Source: an uncultured Aquimarina sp. (GTDB lineage Bacteria > Bacteroidota > Bacteroidia > Flavobacteriales > Flavobacteriaceae). Taken from it: a DNA stretch of 64,000 bases. This document shows, piece by piece, positions 8,219 through 16,962 of the stretch; position 1 is the first letter of the stretch, and each line of letters opens with the position of its first letter. The DNA lies in NCBI GenBank assembly GCA_947496355.1, contig CANMCO010000002.1:310001-374000 (forward strand). Reading direction: 5' to 3'. The translations under genes and the position numbers were made by a program. A model generated the notes under the pieces. It was given only the letters and a program-made list of their open reading frames with translations, ran no database searches and was not told where the DNA came from.

Positions 8219-9115
8219 TTAGACTGCCTGACGAATGGATGTAGGTGTTGTAGCTGTCTGCTTCTTAAAAAATGTGGTAAAATGGGCAGGCTCATCAAAA
8301 CCCAATGAATAGGCTATTTCGGAAATTGACCAATCGGTAAGTCGAAGTAAAATATGAGCTTCGGAAACAATACGTTCCGCGATAAGTTGTGTCGTAGTTT
8401 TACCTGTTGTCTTTTTAACCGCCCGATTCAACGAATTTACGTGAATCGAAAGCCGGTCTGCGAAGTCACTTGGAGTTTTTTCAGTGATACAATAATTCGT
8501 TGATTCTACTGGAAACTGACGTTCTAATGCTTCTTTAAAGATGATTGTGATTCGAGTGCTCGCATCTAATTTGGTGGCTCTTATTCTGGTAGGTTGTAAT
8601 TTTAGGGCGTAATGGATGATATCTGAAACCTTACTTTTTATTACTTCGTACTTATAGTGGTATGTAGAGTCTATTTCTGTTGTAATTTGCTCAAAAACTT
8701 GACTTATGTAGTTGTCTTGTTCTTGTGTCAATTCAAAATTGGGATGCCCGTTAATGCAAAAAACAGGTAGGTTTGAGAGGTTTTCGTGTATAGAATTCAA
8801 AAGAAATTCCTCTTTAAAAATCAAAAAGTTTCCTGAGCATTCCCCACTACCTTGCACAAAGGAATAAGGAACTTGTGGATTAAAGAACATTAACGTACTT
8901 CCATTAGTCTCAATACTTCTATCGGCATAATGGAAGGTGTGTTTACCACGTATTAACGTAATTTTATAGAAGTCTCTTCTCGTGTAACTTACAGGTTTGG
9001 CATTTGGGCTCAAACTTTTTTCAAGGTCAAATACATTAAAATGCCCGATTCCTGATGGCTGAAACCTATCCGTTGCCAATCCTTTGTTCTTATAAAATTC
9101 GGTCAAATTTTCCAT
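8219..9115 (-). CDS. AraC family transcriptional regulator
   Basis: 298 aa. The C-terminal ~100 residues form the AraC DNA-binding domain: TPSDFADRLSIHVNSLNRAVKKTTGKTT, then WSISEIAYSLGFDEPAHFTTFFKKQTATTPTSIR. The N-terminal part is a cupin-like sensing domain (LIRGKHTFHYADRSIE, FFNPQVPYSF). It is upstream of the SDR-lipoprotein run on the same strand and probably controls it. Its ATG at 9115 is preceded by an AT-rich spacer to the next gene at 9209. Confidence 0.86.
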   Translation of the reverse strand: MENLTEFYKNKGLATDRFQPSGIGHFNVFDLEKSLSPNAKPVSYTRRDFYKITLIRGKHTFHYADRSIETNGSTLMFFNPQVPYSFVQGSGECSGNFLIFKEEFLLNSIHENLSNLPVFCINGHPNFELTQEQDNYISQVFEQITTEIDSTYHYKYEVIKSKVSDIIHYALKLQPTRIRATKLDASTRITIIFKEALERQFPVESTNYCITEKTPSDFADRLSIHVNSLNRAVKKTTGKTTTQLIAERIVSEAHILLRLTDWSISEIAYSLGFDEPAHFTTFFKKQTATTPTSIRQAV

Positions 9116-9208
9116 AACACTTTTTTTACAAAATTAGAGATTGTCACTTATATATTTCAAACAGATTTAAAATCGGTTACTGATACTTAAAACTATTCAT
9201 TCTAATAT

Positions 9209-10222
9209 TTAATCGCCTATCCAATCTTCCTGTATCATTTCCATATTAGAAACGCCACCAGAAAGATTTCCAGCGTATACCGCTTGGGCAACCGAACGTA
9301 TAAAAGTAGTGTTGTCCCCACAGGCGAACACACCGGGAACCGATGTTTTTTGGAACATATCCACTTCGATATACCCTTGCTCGTTGAGTTGACATCCTAA
9401 TGCAGAAGGTATAGCCGAATGCTGCTCAAAAGGAACGCGCGCATAGAGTGCCTTTAGGGTTTCCGTAGTACCATCCTTGAATTTCAGTTTTTCTATATGG
9501 CCTTTTGTATGCTCAATAGAAGCAATAAGCTTTTCAATCACGACGATATTGTTTTGGTTGAGTTCATTAACTTGGTCCTCACTCAGTTCGGATTTACCAT
9601 TTGTGTAAATGGATAGCTCGTCCGTCCAGTTTGAAATCAACTTTGCCGTCTCAAAAGCACTATCTCCATTAGCGAGTATACCCGTTTTTATCTTACGTAC
9701 CTCATAGCCGTGGCAATAGGGACAGTGTACTGCGGTGATTCCCCAGCATTCGGCAAAGCCATCTATTTGGGGTAGAATATCCTTTATACCAGTAGCGAAG
9801 ACGAGTTTTCTACCCTGAAAAAATTGACCGGATTGCGTTGTAATTTCAAAACCATCTTTCGTTTTTTTCCCTTGTACTGCAAAATCCTTTAAAAATTGTA
9901 CCGTTGGATATTCCAAAACCTGTTCTTTTGCTTTTGCAGAAATAGAAGCAGGAGTAGCACCATCTTGCGTGATAAAGTTATGGGAATGCGGGGTCTGCTC
10001 GTTGCAAGGATTTCCAGCATCTATTACCAATACGTTTCTTAATGATCGCCCCAATGCCATAGCTGCGGAAAGTCCTGCGTAACTACCGCCTATAATCAGT
10101 ACATCAAATTTTGTTTCTTTTGTCATATTATCTAATTTTTTAAAAGCAGTTAAGGGCAAGGGTAGCATAACTACCGCTGACGCAAATAAACTTTGTTTTA
10201 TAAATTTTCTTCGGTTCCCCAT
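9209..10222 (-). CDS. Thioredoxin-reductase-like FAD oxidoreductase with Tat signal
   Basis: I place the start at the ATG at 10222 (337 aa), not at 10255, because the product then begins MGNRRKFIKQ, a twin-arginine signal followed by a hydrophobic stretch; the longer start also overlaps the upstream gene by 26 bp. FAD loop IIGGSYAGLSAA is at 43-54, the redox pair C167-P-Y-C170 is in HCPYCHGYE, and the C-terminal FAD motif is VFACGDNTT. The class transfers electrons from NAD(P)H through FAD to a disulphide. Export by Tat is unusual for this family and suggests a periplasmic or membrane-side role. It is the last gene of the TetR-sORF-reductase unit. Confidence 0.8.
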   Translation of the reverse strand: MGNRRKFIKQSLFASAVVMLPLPLTAFKKLDNMTKETKFDVLIIGGSYAGLSAAMALGRSLRNVLVIDAGNPCNEQTPHSHNFITQDGATPASISAKAKEQVLEYPTVQFLKDFAVQGKKTKDGFEITTQSGQFFQGRKLVFATGIKDILPQIDGFAECWGITAVHCPYCHGYEVRKIKTGILANGDSAFETAKLISNWTDELSIYTNGKSELSEDQVNELNQNNIVVIEKLIASIEHTKGHIEKLKFKDGTTETLKALYARVPFEQHSAIPSALGCQLNEQGYIEVDMFQKTSVPGVFACGDNTTFIRSVAQAVYAGNLSGGVSNMEMIQEDWIGD

Positions 10223-10229
10223 TATATTC

Positions 10230-10418
10230 TCAGAGTAAACGGTGGTGTAAATCATTCATAGCTTCTTCGATGGTTATTCCATAGCCTTTTACAATTTCGT
10301 AGGAGCCTTTATCAATGAGTGCTATAGAATATTCTGAATTGTTCAATTCAATTTTGAGATTCTTCAATTGGAACACATCAATGACAGCTACATCAACAAT
10401 ATTTAAGATTTCGCTCAT
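10230..10418 (-). CDS. Small hypothetical protein (62 aa)
   Basis: 62 aa, mixed alpha/beta, no membrane segment or Cys. It starts with ATG 16 bp downstream of a palindrome matching the TetR operator and ends 7 bp before the preferred start of the FAD reductase. The tight spacing and intact frame support a real gene. The sequence (ALIDKGSYEIVKGYGITIEEAMNDL) is not a family I recognise. Confidence 0.55.
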   Translation of the reverse strand: MSEILNIVDVAVIDVFQLKNLKIELNNSEYSIALIDKGSYEIVKGYGITIEEAMNDLHHRLL

Positions 10419-10434
10419 TTTATTAATAGTATTT

Positions 10435-10454
10435 ATGTCTCATTTTTGAGACAT
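10435..10454. promoter_or_regulatory. Probable TetR operator in front of sORF and reductase
   Basis: ATGTCTCA-N4-TGAGACAT is a perfect 8-bp inverted repeat. It follows the same pattern, ATGTCwCA-N4-TGwGACAT, as the repeat upstream of tetR at 11055-11078. Confidence 0.65.
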
Positions 10455-10470
10455 GTTGTTATAAATTTTT

Positions 10471-11028
10471 TTAAGGACTGATTCCTTTAATAAAAGAATT
10501 CCAAGCTAATTCCTTGATATTCTTTTCATTCAGCATATTCGTTATATTCATATTAACGGTGCTGTAGATGATTCCTGTGTGTAAATTCTGAATCCATTCT
10601 ATCGTTATAGATTTATCGATTATATCTTGCTGCTGCAAACGATTGATAATTTGCCTGAAGTTGTGATAGATGTAATCATAATCTACACAATTTTTATTCT
10701 TCTCACTATGTGTATGTCCAGCACGCTGGTGCAACTTATAGAAGAACGAGTATTTTGCACCGCAATCGATTCCTGCTAGCAGCATATTCTTTAATTGAAC
10801 TAAAGGCTCCTTAGAACTGTTTATTGCAGCAATCATAGCCTTTTTACAACTTACTTCCATTTCTCTCTCACAAACGGTAACCAATTCATTACGATCTTTA
10901 AAATACCGATGTAAAGTCCTTCGGGTAACAGCAGCATTGTCTGCAACCTTTTGAAGGGGTGCCGAATAATCAGAATTGAATACTTCTATTGCAGATTCGA
11001 TAATTCTAGATTTTGTCTCTAATATCAT
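10471..11028 (-). CDS. TetR family transcriptional regulator
   Basis: 185 aa. N-terminal HTH: SRIIESAIEVFN, APLQKVADNAAVTRRTLHRYFKDRNELVTV. The C-terminal domain is helical with no recognised ligand class. The two downstream genes on the same strand (62-aa protein, FAD oxidoreductase) begin behind a palindrome that matches one in the tetR promoter, so they are the likely regulon. A possible -7 box TATTTTTG on the minus strand (11035-11042) has a TTG 20 bp upstream inside the operator, which would allow direct autorepression. Confidence 0.87.
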   Translation of the reverse strand: MILETKSRIIESAIEVFNSDYSAPLQKVADNAAVTRRTLHRYFKDRNELVTVCEREMEVSCKKAMIAAINSSKEPLVQLKNMLLAGIDCGAKYSFFYKLHQRAGHTHSEKNKNCVDYDYIYHNFRQIINRLQQQDIIDKSITIEWIQNLHTGIIYSTVNMNITNMLNEKNIKELAWNSFIKGISP

Positions 11029-11054
11029 ACATTACAAAAATAAAACAATTTTTA

Positions 11055-11078
11055 TAATGTCACAAATATGTGACATTA
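11055..11078. promoter_or_regulatory. Probable TetR operator in the tetR promoter
   Basis: TAATGTCACA-N4-TGTGACATTA is a perfect 10-bp inverted repeat 26 bp upstream of the tetR ATG. The inner part matches the repeat at 10435-10454. Confidence 0.7.
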
Positions 11079-11405
11079 ATTTATTGATAAAATTCAACTT
11101 ATCATACTCAGTCTATTCCCTGCACTCCTCTAGAAATCCTGTAATAAATGTTAACTACATTTAGATAGTTTCGGTACATTGATCTTCTAAACATATTTGA
11201 TTTCTCTTTCCTATTTCGCAAACTCTGCTTTGCTATTACTCTTTTAATTATAAATTTTCTTCTTTTAACTATGAGGACTTTTCTTGTTTTATAAAAATTA
11301 GCTGTGTTATTATGTAAAATAGGTTTTTTGTAAAGTGCTATACCTAAATAATTAGACTAATATCTTTTTTCAAAAAGTTCGATAATTGTCCCGCCTTCAG
11401 TACTT

Positions 11406-11450
11406 AAAGCCTTCTTAATCTTTTGATTTTTAAGGCTTTTCTTTTTTTTG
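11406..11450 (+). terminator. Orphan terminator-like hairpin
   Basis: Arms AAAGCCTT (11406-11413) and AAGGCTTT (11432-11439) are followed by a T-rich tract up to 11449. No plus-strand gene lies upstream for at least 1 kb, so it may end an unannotated small RNA or be a relic. Confidence 0.4.
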
Positions 11451-11540
11451 CACATTGCATTTTTGATGCATTTCTTCTTTTTTTATTCTCACATATTTAT
11501 TACAGCAAATAGCATGGTTTTTCTCTAATTAAAATCTCGA

Positions 11541-11564
11541 TTTTAGGGGGGAATACCCCTAAAA
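11541..11564. promoter_or_regulatory. TTTTAGGGG-N6-CCCCTAAAA inverted repeat
   Basis: Perfect 9-bp arms around GGAATA, 111 bp upstream of the LuxR-type start. GC-rich symmetry in an AT-rich spacer suggests a protein-binding site or a short hairpin. Confidence 0.45.
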
Positions 11565-11624
11565 AAAATAGGTTAAATACCTTGTTAACATGCTTGCGTT
11601 TAAGGAAATAAATCTCCAACTTTA

Positions 11625-11659
11625 TAGTGTAAATTAAAACCAACTTAATCTTTACACTA
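11625..11659. promoter_or_regulatory. TAGTGTAAA-N17-TTTACACTA inverted repeat upstream of luxR-type gene
   Basis: Perfect 9-bp arms spaced by 17 bp, ending 16 bp before the ATG at 11676. The position fits an operator for autoregulation. Confidence 0.45.
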
Positions 11660-11675
11660 AACAATATTTACTCTT

Positions 11676-12365
11676 ATGGGCCACAACTTCAAATTTTCCA
11701 CACCTAAGTGTGTGGATGAACGGATTTTTTTTTCTAAAATATCCAAGGTATTAAATGCTTGCGAACATTCTAAAAGTCAAATGATCAGTATCTATCTTAC
11801 AAAAGAGGATAGGTTCTTGTATTGTAATAAGATTTTTGAAAAAACTATTGGGTATAGTCCCAAAAGGCTAATCGATGGGGGATGGGATTTTTGGTATTCT
11901 TTGGTTGCTCCCAAGGAGTTGTCATCAGTTAAAAATGAAGTACAGAATTTTTTCTCTATGCCATTGGTTCAGGATGTGCTTTTGCTAAAATATCATATCA
12001 TAAATTCGTATGGAGAAAAAATTTGTATCAAACACGAGATTTTGATGTATGAATTAAAGAAACATACCCTTGCCTTAAATTATTTTTTTGATATATCAGA
12101 GAAAGAAAAAATAGAGCACTGTCTTAAACTTAATGGGGGACATCATGGAAGTAGTTTCTTTAAAAATCAGTGTATGACCATATCTTCAAGAGAAGGGGAA
12201 GTTCTGAAACTTATTGCAGATGGTTTTTCTTCAAAAGAAATCGCTGATAAGCTTTTTATTAGTAATCATACGGCCATTTCTCATCGTAAGCATTTGATTC
12301 AGAAATTTCAAGTAAAAAACACTGCTCAACTAATAAAAGAAGCGTCTAAGGTTTTGGAACTGTGA
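11676..12365 (+). CDS. PAS-LuxR transcriptional regulator, probable eCIS regulator
   Basis: 229 aa. Residues ~40-135 look like a PAS sensor (LTKEDRFLYCNKIFEKTIGYSPKRLIDGGWDFWYSLV). Residues ~165-225 are a LuxR/FixJ HTH (ISSREGEVLKLIADGFSSKEIADKLFISNHTAISHRKHL). There is no receiver domain or signal peptide, so it should be a cytoplasmic one-component sensor. It lies 235 bp ahead of the first eCIS gene on the same strand and is flanked by several inverted repeats. Control of the eCIS operon is a position-based inference; the PAS ligand is unknown. Confidence 0.82.
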   Translation: MGHNFKFSTPKCVDERIFFSKISKVLNACEHSKSQMISIYLTKEDRFLYCNKIFEKTIGYSPKRLIDGGWDFWYSLVAPKELSSVKNEVQNFFSMPLVQDVLLLKYHIINSYGEKICIKHEILMYELKKHTLALNYFFDISEKEKIEHCLKLNGGHHGSSFFKNQCMTISSREGEVLKLIADGFSSKEIADKLFISNHTAISHRKHLIQKFQVKNTAQLIKEASKVLEL

Positions 12366-12412
12366 CTTTAAGAACTACTTAACTTTTTTTAACGAATTAT
12401 TTAGAAGGTCAA

Positions 12413-12432
12413 AATCCCCATTTTTGGGGATT
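12413..12432. promoter_or_regulatory. AATCCCCA-N4-TGGGGATT inverted repeat between regulator and eCIS operon
   Basis: Perfect 8-bp arms 48 bp behind the LuxR-type gene and 168 bp before the first eCIS gene. No T-tract follows, so an operator is more likely than a terminator. The promoter of the eCIS operon should lie between here and 12600; I could not find an unambiguous TAnnTTTG box. Confidence 0.45.
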
Positions 12433-12600
12433 GACTCTTCGTGTTATTTTTAGAAACTTAGTGTTCGTGAAGTTTTAGGTTTTTTTTAATTTAAAATAAC
12501 ACAAAATAATTTTTAAGATTCCTATCTATAGATGGTTAAATATTTACCCCGCTAACCTTCTATAAACGCATAAATTATATTAATAAATTAACTCACTTTT

Positions 12601-13236
12601 ATGATTGGGTTGGCTTTAAAATTGTTGAGAGATGAATTAAGTGATTACATCTTTCAAAATAAAAGGTCCGGAGATTCTATTACTCAAGATGATATAATCT
12701 TGGATAGTATTGCTATGCTGGAAAGTGATTCTCAGGGTGACCTAAATAATAAGGTAATAATAAGCTTAGTTAATACTGAAGAGGAAAGTACCTTAAAAAA
12801 CAATAGGAATACCGTGCGAACCGCTACTGGTATAAAGTACAAGGAACCTCCTGTGTTTTTAAATCTTTATGTGCTTATATCTACTACACTAGGTCAGGAT
12901 CTACAAGATGCTTATGAATTCGCTTTGCATAGATTATCTCTTGTTATTCAGTTTTTTCAAGCCAAAAGAAGTTTTACAATTCAAAACTCTCCTTTCTCAA
13001 CAATTTCTAATGACAGCAATATTTCACAAGAAAGTAAAAACGAGCTTAAGTTAAATGTAGAATTATACACATTAACATTTGAACAAATAAATCATTTGTG
13101 GGGATCATTGGGAGGTAAGCAAGTGCCTTTTGCCATGTATAAGATAAGACTTGTTAAGATTCAAGAAGATACTAGCATTATTGCTCCAGTAATAGAGGAA
13201 ATAGAAAATATCGAAACTCACATAGACCAACATTAA
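12601..13236 (+). CDS. DUF4255 (Afp16/Pvc16-like) tail terminator protein
   Basis: 211 aa, first gene of the eCIS run. It has the DUF4255/Pvc16_N pattern: N-terminal helix MIGLALKLLRDELSDYI, PPVFLNLYVLISTTL, and the signature ELYTLTFEQINHLWGSLGGKQVPFAMYKIRLV at ~150-183. In Afp and PVC this protein caps the distal end of the contractile tail and limits its length. The last ~25 residues are acidic and Ile-rich. It is followed after 1 bp by an unrecognised gene that probably belongs to the cap end as well. Confidence 0.88.
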   Translation: MIGLALKLLRDELSDYIFQNKRSGDSITQDDIILDSIAMLESDSQGDLNNKVIISLVNTEEESTLKNNRNTVRTATGIKYKEPPVFLNLYVLISTTLGQDLQDAYEFALHRLSLVIQFFQAKRSFTIQNSPFSTISNDSNISQESKNELKLNVELYTLTFEQINHLWGSLGGKQVPFAMYKIRLVKIQEDTSIIAPVIEEIENIETHIDQH

Positions 13237-13237
13237 T

Positions 13238-14563
13238 ATGAGCAGCACCACTGTATTTAAAAGATTATTTGAAGTTCAGATATTACATGACTACTTTCTG
13301 ACTACAATAGATGGGACTTCTTTTTTTGATAAAAACAAAGCTGACAAACTAGACCTTATTTCTAAAAAATTACAGCTTGGTTCATATAATATTTTAGATT
13401 TCTTTGAGATAGAGCCACAAGGAGTGACCAAAAAGGTATTAAACGATTATAAGTTGGTAACCGCACAAACACCTTTGGGTTTTGTAGTAGGAATTGAGGT
13501 AGATGTAGTGAGTGAATCAGGAGAAACTCTTTTTAGGCCACGTTTAAAATTTAAAACCAATTTAAATCTGACTTTTTCACTTAGACCAAAGGCTTCATTT
13601 TTTAAAAGTATAACAAATATTAGTCTAAGACCACCACTACCACTAAAATATTATTTTACAAATAAGGATAAAAAAGAGTTTGAGGAAAACTCATCCCCTC
13701 CTTACAAATCCCTACCTATTTCAGATAAAGTAGGCCGATTTCAAAAAAATAAAGGCTATGAAATGGGAGCATTGGCAAATTTTAGAGGAAAAATTAAAGA
13801 AGCATTACAATACACACTAGTTAGCAATGTCAAGTTTTGGGAAGAAATAGATGACAAAAGTTTTGTGAATGATGCCGATAGAACATTATTACCCCATCGC
13901 TTTACTTATCAAGTAAAAAAACCTGAAGATATTACCGAGATAAAATTTGTTTTAGCAGATAAGAGTGGTAACGAAATAAAAGTTATTAATAAAACTGGAG
14001 AAGAAGCCAAACGAAACATCAATATCGATTTTACCAGAGTAGATGAAAATGATGAGGATTCTGCTGTTATTGCATCTGGGTTTTATAATCTTAAGATTAA
14101 TGTTAATGACACTTCCGACGTAAAATATTCTGTTTATTTAAATGATGAGTTATATAATAATGATGATTTCGCGACTATAGATATTAGGTTTGACGAAGAA
14201 AATTCACCCTTTAGCTTATTAGATTCAGAAGGGTTTCTCACCACTAGAGTAAGCACTTCTGGAGAAAAAATACCACATCCAATTTTTGAAATAAGGTTCA
14301 AAAATAGAAGAACATACTGGAGATATAATAAGGAGGGAGATTTCACTCCTGCAGAGATAACCGCTACATCGGTTCATTTAGAACATCAGCCAAAACAGTT
14401 GGTTTCTCTAAAACCCAAAGCCTTGACATCGGTTTTGGTGCCCTTTATGAATGGAACTTCATTAATGTTGCCGCATCCCAGGATGCCATCTATTAAAGTA
14501 GAGCAGGATAGGATTTTCTCGGAGATCTTTATTAATCAATCAAATCGATTATTAAATAATTAA
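13238..14563 (+). CDS. eCIS-associated protein of unknown function (cap-adaptor candidate)
   Basis: 441 aa, one base behind the DUF4255 gene and 26 bp before the sheath gene, so certainly co-transcribed. I do not recognise a domain. The sequence is beta-rich: an N-terminal ~120 residues, a Pro-rich stretch (SLRPPLPLKYYF), a central region with several short strands, and a C-terminal ~60 residues rich in Pro and Lys. No signal peptide or membrane segment. Work on the Bacteroidetes AlgoCIS described a cap adaptor near the terminator; the position here makes that a possible role, but I cannot establish homology. Confidence 0.6.
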   Translation: MSSTTVFKRLFEVQILHDYFLTTIDGTSFFDKNKADKLDLISKKLQLGSYNILDFFEIEPQGVTKKVLNDYKLVTAQTPLGFVVGIEVDVVSESGETLFRPRLKFKTNLNLTFSLRPKASFFKSITNISLRPPLPLKYYFTNKDKKEFEENSSPPYKSLPISDKVGRFQKNKGYEMGALANFRGKIKEALQYTLVSNVKFWEEIDDKSFVNDADRTLLPHRFTYQVKKPEDITEIKFVLADKSGNEIKVINKTGEEAKRNINIDFTRVDENDEDSAVIASGFYNLKINVNDTSDVKYSVYLNDELYNNDDFATIDIRFDEENSPFSLLDSEGFLTTRVSTSGEKIPHPIFEIRFKNRRTYWRYNKEGDFTPAEITATSVHLEHQPKQLVSLKPKALTSVLVPFMNGTSLMLPHPRMPSIKVEQDRIFSEIFINQSNRLLNN

Positions 14564-14589
14564 AATTAAACTTTAATAAAAATGATATT

Positions 14590-15993
14590 ATGAATTACAA
14601 AACACCAGGAGTTTATGTAGAAGAAATTCCGAAGCTTCCGCCATCAATTGCGCAGGTAGATACCGCAATCCCTGCTTTTATAGGATATACGCAAAAAGCA
14701 GAGGATGAAAGAGGTAACTCATTAATCAATGAACCAAAACGAATTAGCTCGTTATTAGAATACGAACGTTTTTTCGGAGACCCTTCAATAGAAAAAGATT
14801 TATCGGTTTCAATTAATGAAGCGGTAACTCCACCCGTAGTACAGGCTTCTATTGGAGCTAATGCATCCAAATATAAAATGTATTACGCGTTGCAAATGTT
14901 TTTTGCCAATGGTGGAGGTCCATGTTGGATTGTTTCTGTTGGAGAATATTTAGAGCCAAGTTCAATCGTTTTTAATGATTTACTAGGAGGTCTGGAAGAG
15001 ACAGAAAAAGTGGATGAAATCACATTGTATGTATATCCTGATGCACAGGGTTTAGAGACATTTTCTGATTTTTATAACCTGTTTGGAGAATCAATGGATA
15101 TGTGCGAAAAGTTGAAAGATCGCTTCGCCGTTATGGACATTTGGCAAGCAAATCCAGAACCAGATTTATCGGCAGATATTCAAACTATGAGAGATAATAC
15201 TCCAGCAGTAGAGAATACTGTAAAATACGGAGCCACATATTTCCCTAATGTAGAGACAATCTTGGATTATTATTATGGAGGCGAAGGAGATGGCGATGCA
15301 AATGTAACAATTGTAAGTGGGGGACCATTAGCAGGAACTTTAGCAGAGTTAAAGTCCAAGGATAATGCACTTTATTTCCAGGCACAGAACGCATTAAGAA
15401 ACTTACCTATGGAGATGCCTCCATCACCAGGAGTTGTAGGGCAATATGCCAGCGTAGATTCTTCAAGAGGAGTTTGGAAAGCTCCTGCAAACGTAAATAT
15501 GGATTTTGTAATCAAACCTGTAATCAAAATCACAGATCAGCAACAAGAAGGTTTAAATGTAGACACTACCGCAGGTAAATCTGTAAACGTAATTCGTTCA
15601 TTCGTAGGTAGAGGTAATGCAATTATTTGGGGAGCTAGAACCTTAGCAGGGAACAGCAACGAATGGCGCTATGTTTCTGTACGACGATTCTTTAATATGG
15701 TTGAAGAATCTGTAAAGAAGGCCACTATACAATTTGTATTTGAACCTAATGATCTAAATACATGGTCTAGGGTAAAATCTATGATTGATAATTTCCTAGT
15801 ACAGCAATGGAGAGCTGGAGCTTTAATGGGAACGACTCCAGAGCAGGCATTTTTTGTAAAAGTTGGACTTAATGAAACCATGGATGAGGTGGATATTTGG
15901 GAAGGTAGAATGATCGTAGAAATAGGTATGGCCGTAGTAAGACCGGCAGAGTTTATCATTTTAAGGTTTAGTCATAAAATGTTATCCGAGTAA
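14590..15993 (+). CDS. Contractile tail sheath protein
   Basis: 467 aa. The N-terminus has the sheath signature YKTPGVYVEEIPKLPPSIAQV and AIPAFIGYT. The C-terminal domain (~355-465) carries RFFNMVEESVKKATIQFVFEPND, the LVQQWRAGALMG strand and IWEGRMIVEIGMAVVRPAEFIILRFSH, which form the inter-subunit mesh in contractile tails. It is the only sheath gene in the locus, whereas Afp and PVC have three. Polymerised around the tube, it contracts to drive the tube into the target. Confidence 0.93.
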   Translation: MNYKTPGVYVEEIPKLPPSIAQVDTAIPAFIGYTQKAEDERGNSLINEPKRISSLLEYERFFGDPSIEKDLSVSINEAVTPPVVQASIGANASKYKMYYALQMFFANGGGPCWIVSVGEYLEPSSIVFNDLLGGLEETEKVDEITLYVYPDAQGLETFSDFYNLFGESMDMCEKLKDRFAVMDIWQANPEPDLSADIQTMRDNTPAVENTVKYGATYFPNVETILDYYYGGEGDGDANVTIVSGGPLAGTLAELKSKDNALYFQAQNALRNLPMEMPPSPGVVGQYASVDSSRGVWKAPANVNMDFVIKPVIKITDQQQEGLNVDTTAGKSVNVIRSFVGRGNAIIWGARTLAGNSNEWRYVSVRRFFNMVEESVKKATIQFVFEPNDLNTWSRVKSMIDNFLVQQWRAGALMGTTPEQAFFVKVGLNETMDEVDIWEGRMIVEIGMAVVRPAEFIILRFSHKMLSE

Positions 15994-16020
15994 AATCTAT
16001 AAACATTAAAAAAATCAAAT

Positions 16021-16932
16021 ATGGCCATTAATAATAATAGTGACGGAAGTAATTTACGAAGTGCCGATACGGTGATTTGTGAAAGTCTGAGAGTCATTAA
16101 AAACGATAAGAAAACTGCAAAAAGTATGCAGGCTGCCAGTGAAACACTTAGAAAATCTAAAAAGGCAGCACGCAGATATAAAATATGCGGTTTAGACAAA
16201 GCTGAAGAATCCAACGGAGTATATCAGGATATTATGAGTTGCGTTACCATCGGAAACTACAAAAAGACAGAGGTAATTCAAAAAAATATAGAGGAGTATA
16301 CAAAGAAAGATGATGAAATCGAAAACTTGATTAAGGAGTCTTCGAAACTCTTGAATGAAATGAGAGTTAAAATAGAAGATGCACATAATGCTGCCTGCGC
16401 TATGTCAAATTGTTTTAAAAACAAGATTTTACCTAAATCTGGTAAATCAACAAAGGACGGCGAAAAAGCAGATGTTCATGATGAATTACAAGAGATTTTG
16501 CAAAAGACAAAAGAGCTGGATGAAAAAGGGCAAAATGCCTTTGAATCCGCTGTGACGATAGCCGGAATCCAAACTTTTACTAATGCGCACAGCCTTAAAA
16601 GTTTTATGGATAAGCTTACAACAGCTATGAATGATTTTAAAGGCACAGTAGAGAGTAATATTAATTCTACTTCTGAAGATGTAGCAAATTGCAGAGAAGA
16701 ACTTAATGTAATTGTTGAAGAGTTAGCACAGGTTGTTTGTGATAAAAAATCATACGCTGTCACTCATGAAGGTCTAGAATGTGTTATAGATTATGTGTGT
16801 AAAGGAGAATATGACGACGATCTTATCGATTTATGTAGAGATGTCAAAGACTGTTACGAATCTGATCATGGAGGCTATGATGAGAGAAAGAAAGACAGAG
16901 GTAAAAAAAGACAAACAAAAGACATGGATTAG
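16021..16932 (+). CDS. Cys-rich helical eCIS protein of unknown function (I)
   Basis: 303 aa between sheath and tube genes. It is predicted almost wholly alpha-helical and Lys/Glu-rich with about a dozen cysteines spread along the chain (ICESL, KICGLD, CAMSNCF, ANCREEL, VIDYVC, CRDVKDC). It has no signal peptide or known domain. The end is highly charged (DERKKDRGKKRQTKDMD). It is followed 30 bp later by a second protein with the same character, so the pair probably forms one structural or accessory element of this eCIS type. Confidence 0.6.
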   Translation: MAINNNSDGSNLRSADTVICESLRVIKNDKKTAKSMQAASETLRKSKKAARRYKICGLDKAEESNGVYQDIMSCVTIGNYKKTEVIQKNIEEYTKKDDEIENLIKESSKLLNEMRVKIEDAHNAACAMSNCFKNKILPKSGKSTKDGEKADVHDELQEILQKTKELDEKGQNAFESAVTIAGIQTFTNAHSLKSFMDKLTTAMNDFKGTVESNINSTSEDVANCREELNVIVEELAQVVCDKKSYAVTHEGLECVIDYVCKGEYDDDLIDLCRDVKDCYESDHGGYDERKKDRGKKRQTKDMD

Positions 16933-16962
16933 TAAATATCAATAATTAGAAAAAAAGTAATC

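Larger units (their letters stand above)
11079..11675. other. Long gene-free spacer before the injection-system locus
   Basis: I see no convincing gene in these ~600 bp. The spacer is very AT-rich and contains an orphan terminator-like hairpin (11406-11450), a GC-rich inverted repeat (11541-11564) and a 9-bp inverted repeat close to the LuxR start (11625-11659). It separates the tetR region from the eCIS locus. Confidence 0.5.

Noticed and set aside
12433..12600. Promoter of the eCIS operon
   Set aside because: A TAGGTTTT stretch resembles the -7 box, but it lacks the final G and has no TTG at the right distance, so I did not list it as a feature.
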